A model generated the notes under the pieces. It was not told the origin of the DNA. It made no database searches and saw only the letters and a program-made list of their open reading frames with translations. Below are positions 22,400 to 32,974 of a stretch of 64,000 bases of DNA, in pieces. Position 1 is the first letter of the stretch. Each line of letters opens with the position of its first letter. The position numbers were made by a program, and so were the translations under genes. Source of the DNA: Tenodera sinensis (Eukaryota; Arthropoda; Insecta; Mantodea; Mantidae); assembly GCA_030765045.1 (NCBI GenBank), contig CM060972.1, forward strand, positions 53,478,471-53,542,470, given 5' to 3'.

Positions 22400-22660
22400 G
22401 AAAACACTGGCCAGCAATGAAAACGTTTCAGGCTCAAAAATATCTGATTCTTATGAATTTCCTCCTGCTGGCTTCATAAGTAACCATAAAAATTACTGAT
22501 TATCTCTTATTTTAGCGATAAAGTAAAACTAGTCAGTTTTTTAGAGTATACATTTTCTGCTTGGGCAAAATTTTATAGTCGAAATGAGCATCCTATCAAC
22601 TGACAAAACAAAATGTTCAGCTGTTTTTAGGTTATAAATATTGATGTTACTGTGAGTGTA
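22400..22660 (+). repeat. Dispersed repeat, second copy of the 10785-11063 block
   Basis: It shares the order CATAAAAAT.ACTGATTATCTC, CTTATTTTAGCGATAAAGT, TCAGTTTTTTAGAGTAT, CAACTGACAAAACA, TTCAGCTGTTTTTAGG and ATTGATGTTACTGTGAG with the block preceding the broken ORF at 11064. The ORF itself is absent here. Confidence 0.55.
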
Positions 22661-22699
22661 AGATTAATATATATTGTTCCCGTTTTAATTCGTGCGAAG

Positions 22700-23108
22700 A
22701 GGAGTTTATCCATCTCTTCGGTATACAAGTTATGTAAGTCACCCGGAATGAATAGGAATAGAATGAACAGTGGGCATTGTAGGAATATTTAAAACATATA
22801 TTTCATTTTTATAAAAATATCCGAAACATATAGTACTATAATCGAAATTTTTAAAAATATTTCTGTAAAATTTGGGATGTGAGATTTTCTTGAAAATCTT
22901 GGTGTCGCATCCTTGGTAGATGCTGACCTTAATAACCAACTTGGGTTTTTAACCCACCTTTCGTTTTTGAGTTATGTTATCCATAGACAGACAGGTGTAG
23001 ACGTACGCGCAGGCGCGCACACACACCTTTCTCTAAAAATGCCGTTTTGGGGTTCAAGGCGGAATACATCACTTACCCTACTTACATTTCATAGAACAGT
23101 AAGTGAAC
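22700..23108 (+). repeat. Family A repeat, 3' half
   Basis: Landmarks are the TTTTCTTGAAAATCTTGGTG region, AACCAACTTGGGTTTTTAAC, CGTTTTTGAGTTATGTTATC, a short CGCGCACACACA site, and a 3' end decayed to CATAGAACAGTAAGTG. The frame at 22913-23134 is a repeat shadow. Confidence 0.7.
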
Positions 23109-23109
23109 A

Positions 23110-23960
23110 TTCGACCCAGTTGGTGAGAAAATAGGCGCAATGCAGTGCATTTGTTATATCCCATTGATCTGTACGTGTTTATGGTTGCCAGCAGAAACAC
23201 AAGAGAAGGAGCAAATATCTCGGCCCCAGGTGTTGAAAGGGGACCATTATCAGCGCCATCGGTTGATATAATCAATGCTTCACTGCAAGTACTTCATTTA
23301 GGTCTACATTTTTGCAGGGTTTTACATAGGAATAGTACAGATCACCTCTGCTTGGTCAAACATGGTTACTACTCATATAGAAATTTAACCTAACATTTGT
23401 ACATCTTTGAAGATTTAAGACTTCAGTTCTTTGATTCCTTTCCTTCCTTTATTCTATATACCTTTGTGGCCGTTTTAAATATCAGAGGCCTTCCTTGCTT
23501 TATTTTTCAAGTATCCAATAAAACGATAAATATATCAATAGGCAAATAAAGGCCCCTGGGCATTTAAATCCATACTCCTGCACAAATCATTAAACAGAAA
23601 GTTCAAAATCGAAGCCCTGCACACGTGCATGTAAAATAATAACAACACGGATTAATAAATGATTTCATACTCGTTTATAAATGTTTAAAGATGCCAGACA
23701 AGCTTCCTAATGCAAACTGAATCGTAATAGACACTTCATGACACCCAGTTAACGGATAAAAGTGTTGTTTTCAACAAATAATACAAACACTAACTTTGGT
23801 GGATCAAAAAAGACGGACTAATAATGTGTACCACAAACACAAGAACAATAAAGAGAAGTAATTGGCGTGGGTTGTGCAGCACATATATTACATAATGCTT
23901 TACAAACACTTGCTGACAGTTTACTAGTGGACATTCAATGTATTATCCGCAAAATATATA
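23110..23960. other. Unassigned sequence
   Basis: No recognised gene. The frames near 23145-23393 are unrecognised and probably fortuitous. Confidence 0.4.
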
Positions 23961-23969
23961 CAGATATAC

Positions 23970-25614
23970 CAAGGCCATCTTTATCTAACAGGCCTGTATA
24001 CGGAAAGAGATTACGTTAATGACGTCACCACGAGAGGCTTATGTTTATCACCTATTTGTTTATTACGGGAATGCAACACATCAGAACGTGGTTAGAACGC
24101 TAAGAAGTTGCTCGTGCCTTACAACGTGTCAGTAAACATTAAGTGAGCGAAAAATTAAATTACAAAGTGGTGTAGTTTTCAATACAAAATGCCTAGGAAA
24201 TCTGTGCCGGGTTATACCTCCAACTATAAAACAGGTGTAGAAAAGTATGTTAGTGTTTTCGTTTCCAAAGGATCCACACAGGAGAGACCAGTGGGTACAT
24301 GCTATTCACAGGGATATTTATGAACCAGTTGTATGTATTAAACATTTTTCTGAACAGCACATAGTGAAGGAATTTACTGCTACACGAAATGATGAAGGCG
24401 TTTTGTAGCACCCAGAACAGCTCCTAAACTTACTGAAAATCCATAGCATTTCGAAAATGACTCGAAGGTGAAAAAATGGTTGATTTTCAGAGCTTTAAAA
24501 ATAGAATTAATGACATAAAATTAGAAGGATTCACCGTCATCATAAAAGAAAACGATGTAATTTTTGTGAAAATTGATACTGAAGAAATTCCTAAAATTGT
24601 AGCAGCATTAAAAATTAATTCCAATTTTATTATTTAGGCCCTATAGGGTAAAATTGTAATACCCAATAGTAAGTTTAAATGGATACTCGGTAAACAAATG
24701 ATATTGGATAGATGGTCTAAATTTGATGCTCTTTTGGTTCACAATGGCAAGGGAACAAACAGAACAAACTACTTCAGGCCGCCAACATTTTAAAGGAATG
24801 TTGGGAGGACATGAATGAAGATTCCACAGAACATCTAAAAACTAAATTCCTAAAAGAGCAGGTAAAATTGGTCAGTCAAAAGTAAATTAAGTAAACGCCC
24901 GATACCCTGTTATGGACGTACTCAATTTATTTTTCTTACCCAGCAGCTTTCAGACAGTTTACGTGATTCCAATGTTCTTTCTTTCCCCCATCCTGATAAT
25001 CTCAGACAACTTCCTCAACCCCTCAGTCCTGATAGAAACTCTTGCATTTAAAATATTTATTAGAGAAGGTGAAAATACTTGGTGATCACGAAAAAATAGT
25101 AAATTTGTTAATACATATGAACAAGAATTTCTTAAAGTAGAAAACCAGAGAAACTTAATTCTACATTTAGGTGCTGAGACATGTGACATTAATAATATCG
25201 GTGCTGACTGTAATGTTAGTGATTGCGAGTTAACGGTCTGCTATTTTGACGAGGAAAATAATAAAAGTAATAACCAACATCCTCTTGAAAAACTACTGCA
25301 TTATTAAACAACACAGTTTGGTATTCTCTACAGGAAAAAAAGAAAAGAAAGAAAGAAACTGGAAATATATTCCCATTGCAAACGTAAGAAGCGTGCTCTG
25401 CCATTAACAACTATGCAAAGCATGTTTTCCACTAACATACTAACACACATTAACTTTTAATACGAAATGTGAAAATATAAATGAATGCACGCTTCTTCCA
25501 TCGCAGAAATGCTGTAAAACATGTGTTTATTCCGTATGAATTGCTTGGAACGTCAGCCTCGCGTTGTGACGTCACGAATCGCATATCCAGGCCTGTTACT
25601 TAGAGATGGCCTTG
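23970..25614 (+). mobile_element. P-like (THAP-type) DNA transposon, degenerate
   Basis: The left end begins CAAGGCCATCTTTATCTAAC and continues AGGCCTGTATACGG then GACGTCACCACGAGAGGCTT. The reverse complement of the right end reads CAAGGCCATCTCTAAGTAAC, AGGCCTGGATATGCG, GACGTCACAACGCGAGGCT. These are terminal inverted repeats of about 75 bp with roughly 80% identity. GATATAC lies at both edges (23963-23969 and 25615-25621), a 7-bp duplication that extends to 8 bp with one mismatch. P elements make 8-bp duplications and have CA..TG ends, and both fit. Inside is a decayed THAP/P-type transposase (see the pseudogene). At 1.65 kb it is shorter than an autonomous P-type element. Confidence 0.8.
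24189..25200 (+). pseudogene. THAP-domain P-type transposase, broken
   Basis: It starts MPRKSVPGYTSNYKTG. After a frameshift near 24255 it reads FSFPKDPHRRDQWVHAI, then EPVVCIKHFSEQHI, which is the order of a THAP zinc finger (C2CH). The first two zinc cysteines appear replaced (K-S-VPG-Y where families have C), while the later C-x2-H pair (CIKHF) is kept. Further pieces include VIIKENDVIFVKIDTEEIPK, a YLKTKFLKEQVKLV-like helix, and DSNVLSFPHPDNLRQL followed by SPDRNS near 24970-25040, which fits the region after the THAP and coiled coil in P-type transposases. Stops and shifts are frequent. No RNase H-like catalytic core is identifiable. Confidence 0.7.
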
Positions 25615-25924
25615 GATATACACCATGCGTGTTCAAACACTGAAGGAGTTTTGCGAATTCATTGAAGTGGTATTTAAAACATATCAGGAGACACTATTAC
25701 TAGGTGGCTTTCCTTAATGTACTCTGTACAGAGAATAATCGACATATATCCTAATTTAAAATCATACTTCTTATCAGGATAATATTTCAGGAACAGATGT
25801 ACATTCAATAATATTATCTAATCATGCATATGGTTAATCGAAACACATTGCTGGAGAAAAAATCTTTTAAGTTATAATCTGAAGCCCGCTTTTTTTTATG
25901 TTAAAATCTCCAATCCCTAGTGTT

Positions 25925-26160
25925 CTGGTCCCCCTCCCCTCTGTTTGTTTCCCTGTCGACGGGGTAAAACCTGAATAAGATATTTATACCCACGACATAA
26001 AATTCCACGTTACGTGTCTAAAACGTACTAAAAATCAAAATAAATGTAATAGCGAATGCTCTGCCAACCATTCACGGAAAATGAATGCAGGTGGACCGTA
26101 GGCACCCTAATGCCATCTGCCTGCAATGTGTAGAAACAGAGATATAGTGGACTCGTAACG
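25925..26160 (+). mobile_element. SINE-like repeat, second copy of the 2405 family
   Basis: It shares TAATAGCGAATGCT, CACCCTAATGCCATCTGCC and GTGTAGAAACAGAGATA with 2405-2665. A GTCGACGGGGTAAAACCTG segment upstream corresponds to GTCAGGGTAAACAGG in the first copy. The B box itself is not recognisable. Confidence 0.5.
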
Positions 26161-26164
26161 AAGC

Positions 26165-26685
26165 AAGATACTATGGTATAGGATGACACGTTGACGGTTA
26201 ACGTCCACCGCACGAACCTACAACTAAATACGCCATAAACCTTGCCTTCCAAGCAGTCCTGAATGCAATTAATAAACATAAATAAATCAATCCTAACGTC
26301 CGTCAGATCAGGGCACATTTCCAAGATACACAATGTAACAACCAAATCAAGTTCTACTGGATGCAAGGTCTCACAAGAGCAGACTTCCTCGCGAAAATGG
26401 AATCAAAGTCTCAGAATAACAACATATGACAGAATACCTCTCTCAATTTACTAACAAAGACTTCATCAATACAACACAAATATCTGGAACGCAATGTATA
26501 CATTCTCAGATAAAGGCCACCACACAAAATTCATTTTTCCAAACGTAGTCAGTCACGTAATACGCTTGTGCGGAATTATTTTGAACTGTTTAGTTTTAGT
26601 TTATACTACAGAATGTTCATCTATACATATTTTTGTATAGAGAAATTAATATGCTATCCTTTTGACTATGCAAGTGGTTTTCTTT
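26165..26685. other. Unassigned sequence
   Basis: No gene or repeat recognised. The 112-codon minus frame that reaches into this region (26028-26366) overlaps the SINE-like repeat and has no known domain. Confidence 0.4.
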
Positions 26686-26689
26686 ACTC

Positions 26690-27332
26690 TCTTTTGTTTT
26701 ACGCAGCACATTCACATATCCTTCTCTCATAATTTATACAAGTTTCTATGATTGAAAGGGGAATGCAACGTATTACACTCAAAGGTTTTGTTTACTCAAT
26801 TTTGTTTTACTTAACACATTCACATGTACTTCTCTATTCCCCTTCAACATACAATTAATACAATCTTACATATAACATGTATGTTGGTATGCATGAAGTT
26901 GATATAACAACACCAGTTGACAATCACCATGAAAATTGGCGCATCTGAGAGCTTTTTCATGGCGGTTTCTATGCTATTAATTTTAGTGTGCAACTTATTG
27001 CATTCTCTCTACTCACTTTTCTGTAACGTAACACATTCACATATGCTTCCCTACTCACTCTTCAACATACAATTCACATAATTTTCTACAACGTCTTACA
27101 TACTCACAGCTTTCTCTACTTGCTTTTCTTCCTGTGTGTTTATTTACTTCTTTTGCTTATTTTATGTTATTTATAGTATCCAAAGAATTTTAAATAATCC
27201 TTTAAGTATAATAAGTAATCTTTTAAATGTCTCCAATTAAAAACACAAGGCTATTGGGCAAGTGTAACCAAAATCTAAAAGTTTTAGGGATAAACTCGAC
27301 AAACCATGGGCAACGCCGGCTATTCCAGCTAG
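26690..27332 (+). mobile_element. Helitron 3' region and terminus
   Basis: GGGCAACGCCGGCTATTCCA followed by GCTAG and then T matches the 3' end typical of insect Helitrons: a GC hairpin, then CTAG, then insertion before T. The end is at 27332. Upstream, a TTGACAATCACCATGAAAAT block (near 26919) and three imperfect repeats containing ACACATTCACAT, each followed by a CTTCTCT- or CTTCCCT-type word (near 26709, 26816, 27029), resemble non-autonomous Helitron interior. The left end was not found, so the start is only where the repeats begin. Confidence 0.6.
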
Positions 27333-27334
27333 TA

Positions 27335-29040
27335 TTAACATAAAACTGTATATTTTGTATCAGATTCGCTCAAACTCGTGAAGATGTAACCGTGTCCACA
27401 GAGAAGCCACAGCAGAGGTGCACATAAACGGTTATTCCATCTAGAGCACTTACTAGCTGCATGGACGTTAATTAAGGCTGGTTAATATTACTGCAAATTA
27501 ATACTATAACCATTGTGGCTGGCTAAGGGCTACGTAAATGCATATAGTGCCCCATTACGTACTATATAGCATGAATTCAATAAAGTCAGACACTTAGTGC
27601 AAAAAGGACATATATTCATAAGAGCTTAGAGAATTTGGATGGAAACCTTAATTAGGAGTTCTATAACAATGGTAGGATAAAGGAAGTTTTTTCATTACGG
27701 ATAGAACATACCACCGTTAGCTCAAAACTCAATACTTCGTAGTATGGAAGTATGTGTAATAATTTTAAATAAATCATCGATGTTTTTTCCATCCTTTTAA
27801 AGGTTTAAGTTCTGCATTATCGAAAGTTGTTGTGTTTAACTTTATGGGGGATAAGTAGAGCTAGGACCAACATCCTTTTGCTTACAATATGTGCGCGCTA
27901 GAAATACGTATTAATGGTGCGGAGAAGAGAAAGGGGTGACAGCTAACCTGGAACTGTTAACGTCACACTCAGGGTTTAACAATAAATATAATTTTAGAAA
28001 AGACATTAAAAATACATACAGATGCATTGTCAAAAATGTGAACATTTACGCGTTGTATTATTTTCTCTTTATTTTTTTTTTATTTTTTTTTTATTTTTGT
28101 ATTTATTTATTTTTTCTTTTTATTTATTTATATATATATATAAAATAATGTTTTTTGTTTTTTGGGAAATTGTTAAGTATATTTCCTAATGAACTTTATA
28201 AACTCAGAATGGTGTACTCTATAAAATGTTATAGTGGTATACATCCCTTCACACCAATCCTCAAACTGCGATTGTAATGGTGAGCCTTTTCGTTTTCTGT
28301 CTTCTTACTGCTTGACGATGCAATAAAATTACTTATGTTACCCTTTCTTTTACTTTTACTTTTTTCCTTTCCCTCTTTTTTGGTATTGTTATGCATGAGG
28401 ATATCTCTCCCGATATAGACGCTTAGTTGCTTGTACCTTGGCTCTTGCTTCTCCGTAGATCTAAGGCATATCAACGTATTCGACTAACGAATACATCGTG
28501 AAGGACTGGCACAAAATATCGTACGCGTGGGGAGTGAAGGAAATCGGCATTCGTAATACCACACTACATCATGCCAGTGCAATGGGGACAGAAGTCATTT
28601 AACCTACTCTATTTCAAAATATAGACAGCCAAAAACGTTTTAAATGATGTCCAAAACCCCAAAAGACTGAAAATTAGATTATTCTGATTTGAGTTTCCCA
28701 GCTTTAATGAGAAAAAAATTTTTTACAATGCCAAGAGACGAACCCGAGGGTTCGCGCACAGAATACGGTCATAATTCTATTCAGCTATTTGGAGGCTTGA
28801 CTGAAAGCACATTTCGAGTTCAAACCGTGCAACCAGTACGCCAGGTGCTATGCCATTGCCACTTTGCGACTTTTGGAGTGTAATTTAGCCCTTTAAGACA
28901 GTTTTAAATTTTTTCTGGGGTTTTAATATTATTACTTAAATGGCAAAAGCTATTATGCGTGTTATTTGAGTTGTACGACACGTAGTTTAGGCCAACATTT
29001 AAAGAAACCGTTATTTAATAATATGTGCATTTTGAATGTG
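27335..29040. other. Unassigned 1.7-kb stretch with low-complexity T
   Basis: No gene recognised. 28065-28145 is a T-rich, TTTA-rich low-complexity run. The plus frame over it is poly-F/Y and not coding. Confidence 0.5.
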
Positions 29041-29047
29041 CGGATCC

Positions 29048-29128
29048 ATGGTGGACAAGGTGTGTGTTGTCAAGTTTTGCAACCAACCCGGCTCTATTGC
29101 AAGAATCAGCCATTTTATTTTTACCTGA
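29048..29128 (+). pseudogene. Possible THAP-type N-terminus, short
   Basis: The frame reads MVDKVCVVKFCNQPGSIA, then RISHFIFT and a stop. The start M-V-D-K with a C-x4-C pair and a late H-F segment resembles the first exon of THAP or similar zinc-finger proteins. Only 27 codons are present, no partner region follows, and chance similarity is possible. Confidence 0.3.
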
Positions 29129-29409
29129 TATGAACGTACTCATGTAAGTCCGTTTTTGTTTTTTTCCATAGATGTTTACTGTATTGCGTTGCTATATATA
29201 CTCTAATAAAAAGTTTTTAAGATCCGCTGGAAACCCGGAGTTGGCTCTCAGTAAACGAGTCGTTTGTTTTTGAGGTATACTTTATTGAGAAGCAAGTTGT
29301 TCCCTTAAACCGTTGTTGCTCTAAATTTTGCGCATTTGTCTGTCTAAGAATGTCAAGTAAAGTAAGTGTAGAACTGAGAGTGGGTTCACGGGACCCAGAC
29401 GTGTACTCC

Positions 29410-29492
29410 AGGTGAAATTTGGACATTGAAATTTTTGGGTGGAATACGGTAGTTTCTCTATTTACCGTAATTACGTAGAAGAGACAGTAATA
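29410..29492 (+). repeat. Family A repeat, 3' terminal fragment
   Basis: GGTGAAATTTGGACATTGAA, then TTTTTGGGTGGAATACGGTA and GTAGAAGAGACAGTAATAAG follow the family A 3' end with mismatches. Confidence 0.7.
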
Positions 29493-29494
29493 AG

Positions 29495-30465
29495 GGAAAA
29501 AAATACTCTTCTTATTCCATTATATTTCATTTAAAAAGTCAGGGCTACTTTTATACATACATCTTGAACTTTAGTCGATACAAGCAAACCCCTTTACAGA
29601 GAGGAGAAAAATGAAAATACTATTAATGAAAAGCACAGTCTGAATTTTATCACCAGAGATACCGAAATCTAAATGTACCCATACAATTGCAAGCAAAGTT
29701 AATCAATTCCCAGATTAAGTCGTGTTTTATAGTTCAATAAACCGTAATTTTTCCTGCAATAAGGATATGAATGTAAAAAAAGGCCACTGACTTTTAATTA
29801 TAGCTCCTTGTCAAGGAGTTTGTTAAAAATACGTTTCGATAAAGTGTAGAACATCCTTGAATAGAAGCAAGATGTTAAGTGGATAGAAATTCACGAGGAA
29901 AGTCTCAAGTACCTTGCAGAGTTATCCTTAAAGTACTCCTTGACAGATGCTTCGTTTTGAATCACGATTCCCAATACTGAAAGATCTACAGCATGAAGGG
30001 GCTCTTGTGTGAACTGCTTTCTCTTAAACCATAAAGAAAACCAGTACCTCCTGATGTATTCGAGCCGATATAATGCGCAGTGGTTTATGTTGGTAAGGAA
30101 ATACTAAACCGCCTTTGTCATTCCCAGCCCCGACCACCTTATTTGGTTTGGGCACTGTACTCATCGTTTGCTTCAATCCCCCCTTTTTGTTCTCTCCTTA
30201 GGCTGAAATCAAACTGTTCATGGATTAATATTTGAGTGCGAAGCTTTCGGCACCATGTGAGAGGACTCGATCAGGGGCTGGTATGATCCGTCGTTGCCAC
30301 GAATACCTTCCAGCTACTCAGACGAGATGTTTCCGTACTTCTCCTCTTTCGCCACTCACCTAGACCTTTGTTCATAGGCTAACACGCATCTCTCGGTCTT
30401 TAATTCAAACCAGGGCTGGCTGGAACACAAATCAGTTTCTCCTAGAATTAAATTAGGTTACTCTT
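29495..30465. other. Unassigned sequence
   Basis: No gene recognised. A short perfect inverted repeat CTCCTTG..CAAGGAG lies at about 29803. Confidence 0.4.
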
Positions 30466-31102
30466 TGTTGCATTGTCACAAAATGACAAAGTCCAATTAA
30501 TTTTTCTGTCACTTTATTTTCCTTCTAAAACCTAAGCACAAAACACGGTTCTTTTTTACCGTCGCTAACACGATCTACAGTTCATGATATTACCACTCAT
30601 TGCTGTTCTGTCTTCTTGTAACCCTGACACACACCTTTTTGTATTTGTTTACTCTCTCTGTCTCACAGACAACTTACTTTCACAATACAATCACTCAAAA
30701 GACACTAAAACTCCTTTACTTCGGGACTAACTCTGAGGCGACATATACCAAACTGGCTCTGTCGATTCATACAAGCCGACAATTGCACACACGCGCACGC
30801 ACACACAGCTGTCACGTTCAACACTCAAGACAACACAACCACTCTCTTTCCATCACAAAAGCTGCACCTCTTGTGCCGTCACGCAAACTTATGCAAGAAT
30901 GAGTAGCATGGATTTTTATGGAAATTCACCTTTTCCGACGCTTCCAGAAATAAGCCGGCAGTCAGAAGTCTCGAGAATGCTCTAGAAATGCTTTGCTCTG
31001 CCGCGCTCCATTGTTGGGTGTTTACTCGCCGCGAATGGAGTCAGGTGGCTCAAGCTTGGCGATGTTTATGTGTGCTAGCTTGCCGGCCAGTGTCACAAAA
31101 TG
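30465..31102 (+). repeat. Dispersed repeat, copy 2 (partner at 15655), bounded by 11-bp direct repeats
   Basis: The 5' half matches 15655-16000 in word order (TTTCTGTCACTTTATTTTCC, GCTGTTCTGTC, CTGACACACACC, ACAATCACTCAAAA, ACTCTGA). The word GTCACAAAATG occurs at 30475-30485 and again at 31092-31102. The 606 bp between could be an inserted element with that target duplication. No TG..CA edges or open frame of interest. The 100-codon frame at 30600 has no known motif. Confidence 0.5.
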
Positions 31103-31104
31103 CC

Positions 31105-32045
31105 TCTTATTCCGCTACTTATTGACCCTTAAATACACGATTTACATTGTACCTACTAAAATTCGTTACGGATTTTGTACGATGATAATTGGAAAGGACG
31201 AGTACAGCTTTAAACATATATTTGATGCGATAATTAAACTTTTATATGCTACATGATCTTTTGAAAGCCACCTACCAGTTTATATATTTTTACATTTCAT
31301 CTGTAAATACCTCATATCTGCTCATTTGTTACGCAGATTAAACTGCCAACGTTTGAATAAAATCGATGAACCTGTAGCTGCGACCTGTCTTTCTCAGCAA
31401 CAGCAGACTCTTTGCTGTCGTCAGCATTTTATTTGGGGTTATGATGCTTCCCATAAAAATGAATATCTCCGCGAATAAGGATGATACCAACAAGAACGAT
31501 GCTTGCCAAGAGAATGGATGTTTTCTGACAATTTTACTATACTTTCATATAACAACAGTCCACTTGGGCATGATGTAGTATTTCGTACATTTAAATTTAA
31601 AAGAGCATAAAAGGAACCCTAACCAAATATCGTGTATATTGTAAAAAAGCTGCATTAATTTGAGATTTCCTTGCGTGGTTTACCGGGAAAAATGCGGGTG
31701 AGTTGGAACAGTTAATTGCAATGCTTTTGTATGTTTCAAGTTATTTTACGCCGATTATGCGTCATCATTTGACGCTGTCTCTAGTGTTATGTACCTACTA
31801 CCAGCTGCTCCATTGAAGAACTGCAAGATCTATATCTCCAGGTATGAATGGGCGGGTGTGAGCAAGAGTAAACACCACCGGTTAAATTGACTAATTCAAT
31901 GGAGCCTAATAATGATCCATTTTAAGCGTGTTTCTGAATCATATCAATCAAAATTATAGATATTGAATTACATCACCTAACTTGTGATATATCCAGACTT
32001 TATGGTTTGAAAATAACTGTTTCAGTACTCGCCGCCGCCACCACC
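31105..32045. other. Unassigned sequence
   Basis: No gene or repeat recognised. Confidence 0.4.
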
Positions 32046-32053
32046 ACCAATAA

Positions 32054-32310
32054 TGTGACGCCGGCGCCCATCAACGGGACGCTCAAGATAAGCTACCTCA
32101 CACCACTAGGCGGCCACGCGCTTCAAAGAAGCTCGTGTTAGCTACCTCATACCACTGCTTGTAAATACGTAGCCGACGACACTAGAGCGTTCAGAAGAAA
32201 GACGACTGTGAGTGCGACAGAACAAACGTTTCAAGACAGTTATTATATTATATATTGTCACTAATTATTAATTAAATAAAATATCTTTATTTGATGTACA
32301 GCAATCAATA
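32054..32310 (+). repeat. LTR-like repeat (partner at 58772)
   Basis: It begins TGTGACGCCGGCGCCCATCA. 58772 begins TGTGACGCCGGCCCATTGC, and both continue with CGCTCAA.., AAGCT and CACACCACT. An AATAAAATATCTTTATTT segment with polyadenylation-like AATAAA follows at about 32274. TG start, G+C-rich 5' part and AATAAA suggest a solo LTR, but no target duplication or primer-binding site was found. Confidence 0.4.
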
Positions 32311-32503
32311 GTTACGTTTTCCGCTACGTGGGAATGCGTTGACGGCCAAGTATCGGTTGCTACATGTGGATATTTTGATTGGTGGTTAGCGCTATCGTTA
32401 TGAACAGGTGCACCTTTCACCGGAGGATAGCAGTATCATTATGAAAAAGTGGATATAATATGATCCAATACTCGTTTAACAGGGGTCTTTGGGATTTTTA
32501 AAC

Positions 32504-32505
<2 letters not shown>

Positions 32506-32568
<63 letters not shown>
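32506..32568. repeat. (AC)n microsatellite at the tail of a SINE
   Basis: About 31 pure AC units. On the minus strand the tract follows directly after the body of the SINE-B copy (32569-32715), so it is probably the expanded SINE tail. Confidence 0.95.
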
Positions 32569-32569
<1 letters not shown>

Positions 32570-32715
32570 ACATTCAAATTCTCATTTATACTTTTAGACT
32601 CTGGGGGATAAGAAATAATCTGGGTTGGAGAAAATGTCCTACCTCCCTTCCTTGGAATCGAACCCGGGAGAACGCAGCAGGCAGGTGCTCTACCGACTGA
32701 GCTACGGTGCCAGCG
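32569..32715 (-). mobile_element. tRNA-derived SINE (SINE-B), well preserved head
   Basis: On the minus strand it reads GGCACCGTAGCTCAGTCGGT, then AGAGCACC (A box) and CCCGGGTTCGATTCCAAGG (B box), an almost perfect tRNA-like head. The body (CCAGATTATTTC..AGAGTCTAAAAGTATAAATG) matches 43845-43950 and ends in a (TG)n tail. It is not scored as a functional tRNA, because the head continues into the shared SINE body and siblings exist. Confidence 0.85.
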
Positions 32716-32887
32716 ATGTCTCTATCTTGTAAAATCAATACCTGTGACCTTGAATTGCTATTCACTTGTTACCGGAGTGCACTTATCATACGTATCCAGA
32801 AATTGATTCATCACATTTTGAGTTTCCTTCGAATGCATCTAAATATTAAACAGTTAGTGTATGTAAATGTCGTAGAAAAATTATCGT

Positions 32888-32972
32888 ATGCAACGAACCT
32901 ATAATGGGAGTTATTAAGTGTAGAAGTTTCGACCCTTGCGTTTAAATAACTCCCATTATAGGATTGTTGCAT
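32888..32972. repeat. Near-perfect 28-bp inverted repeat (85-nt hairpin)
   Basis: The left arm 32888-32915 (ATGCAACGAACCTATAATGG then GAGTTATT) pairs with the right arm 32945-32972 with about two mismatches around a 29-nt loop. It could be a foldback MITE relic, a palindromic recombination product or a hairpin RNA precursor. Nothing in the sequence chooses among these. Confidence 0.8.
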
Positions 32973-32974
32973 AA

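Noticed and set aside
32640..32715. A functional tRNA gene on the minus strand
   Set aside because: The A and B boxes are excellent, but the sequence continues into a body shared with other copies and a TG tail. It is a SINE head.
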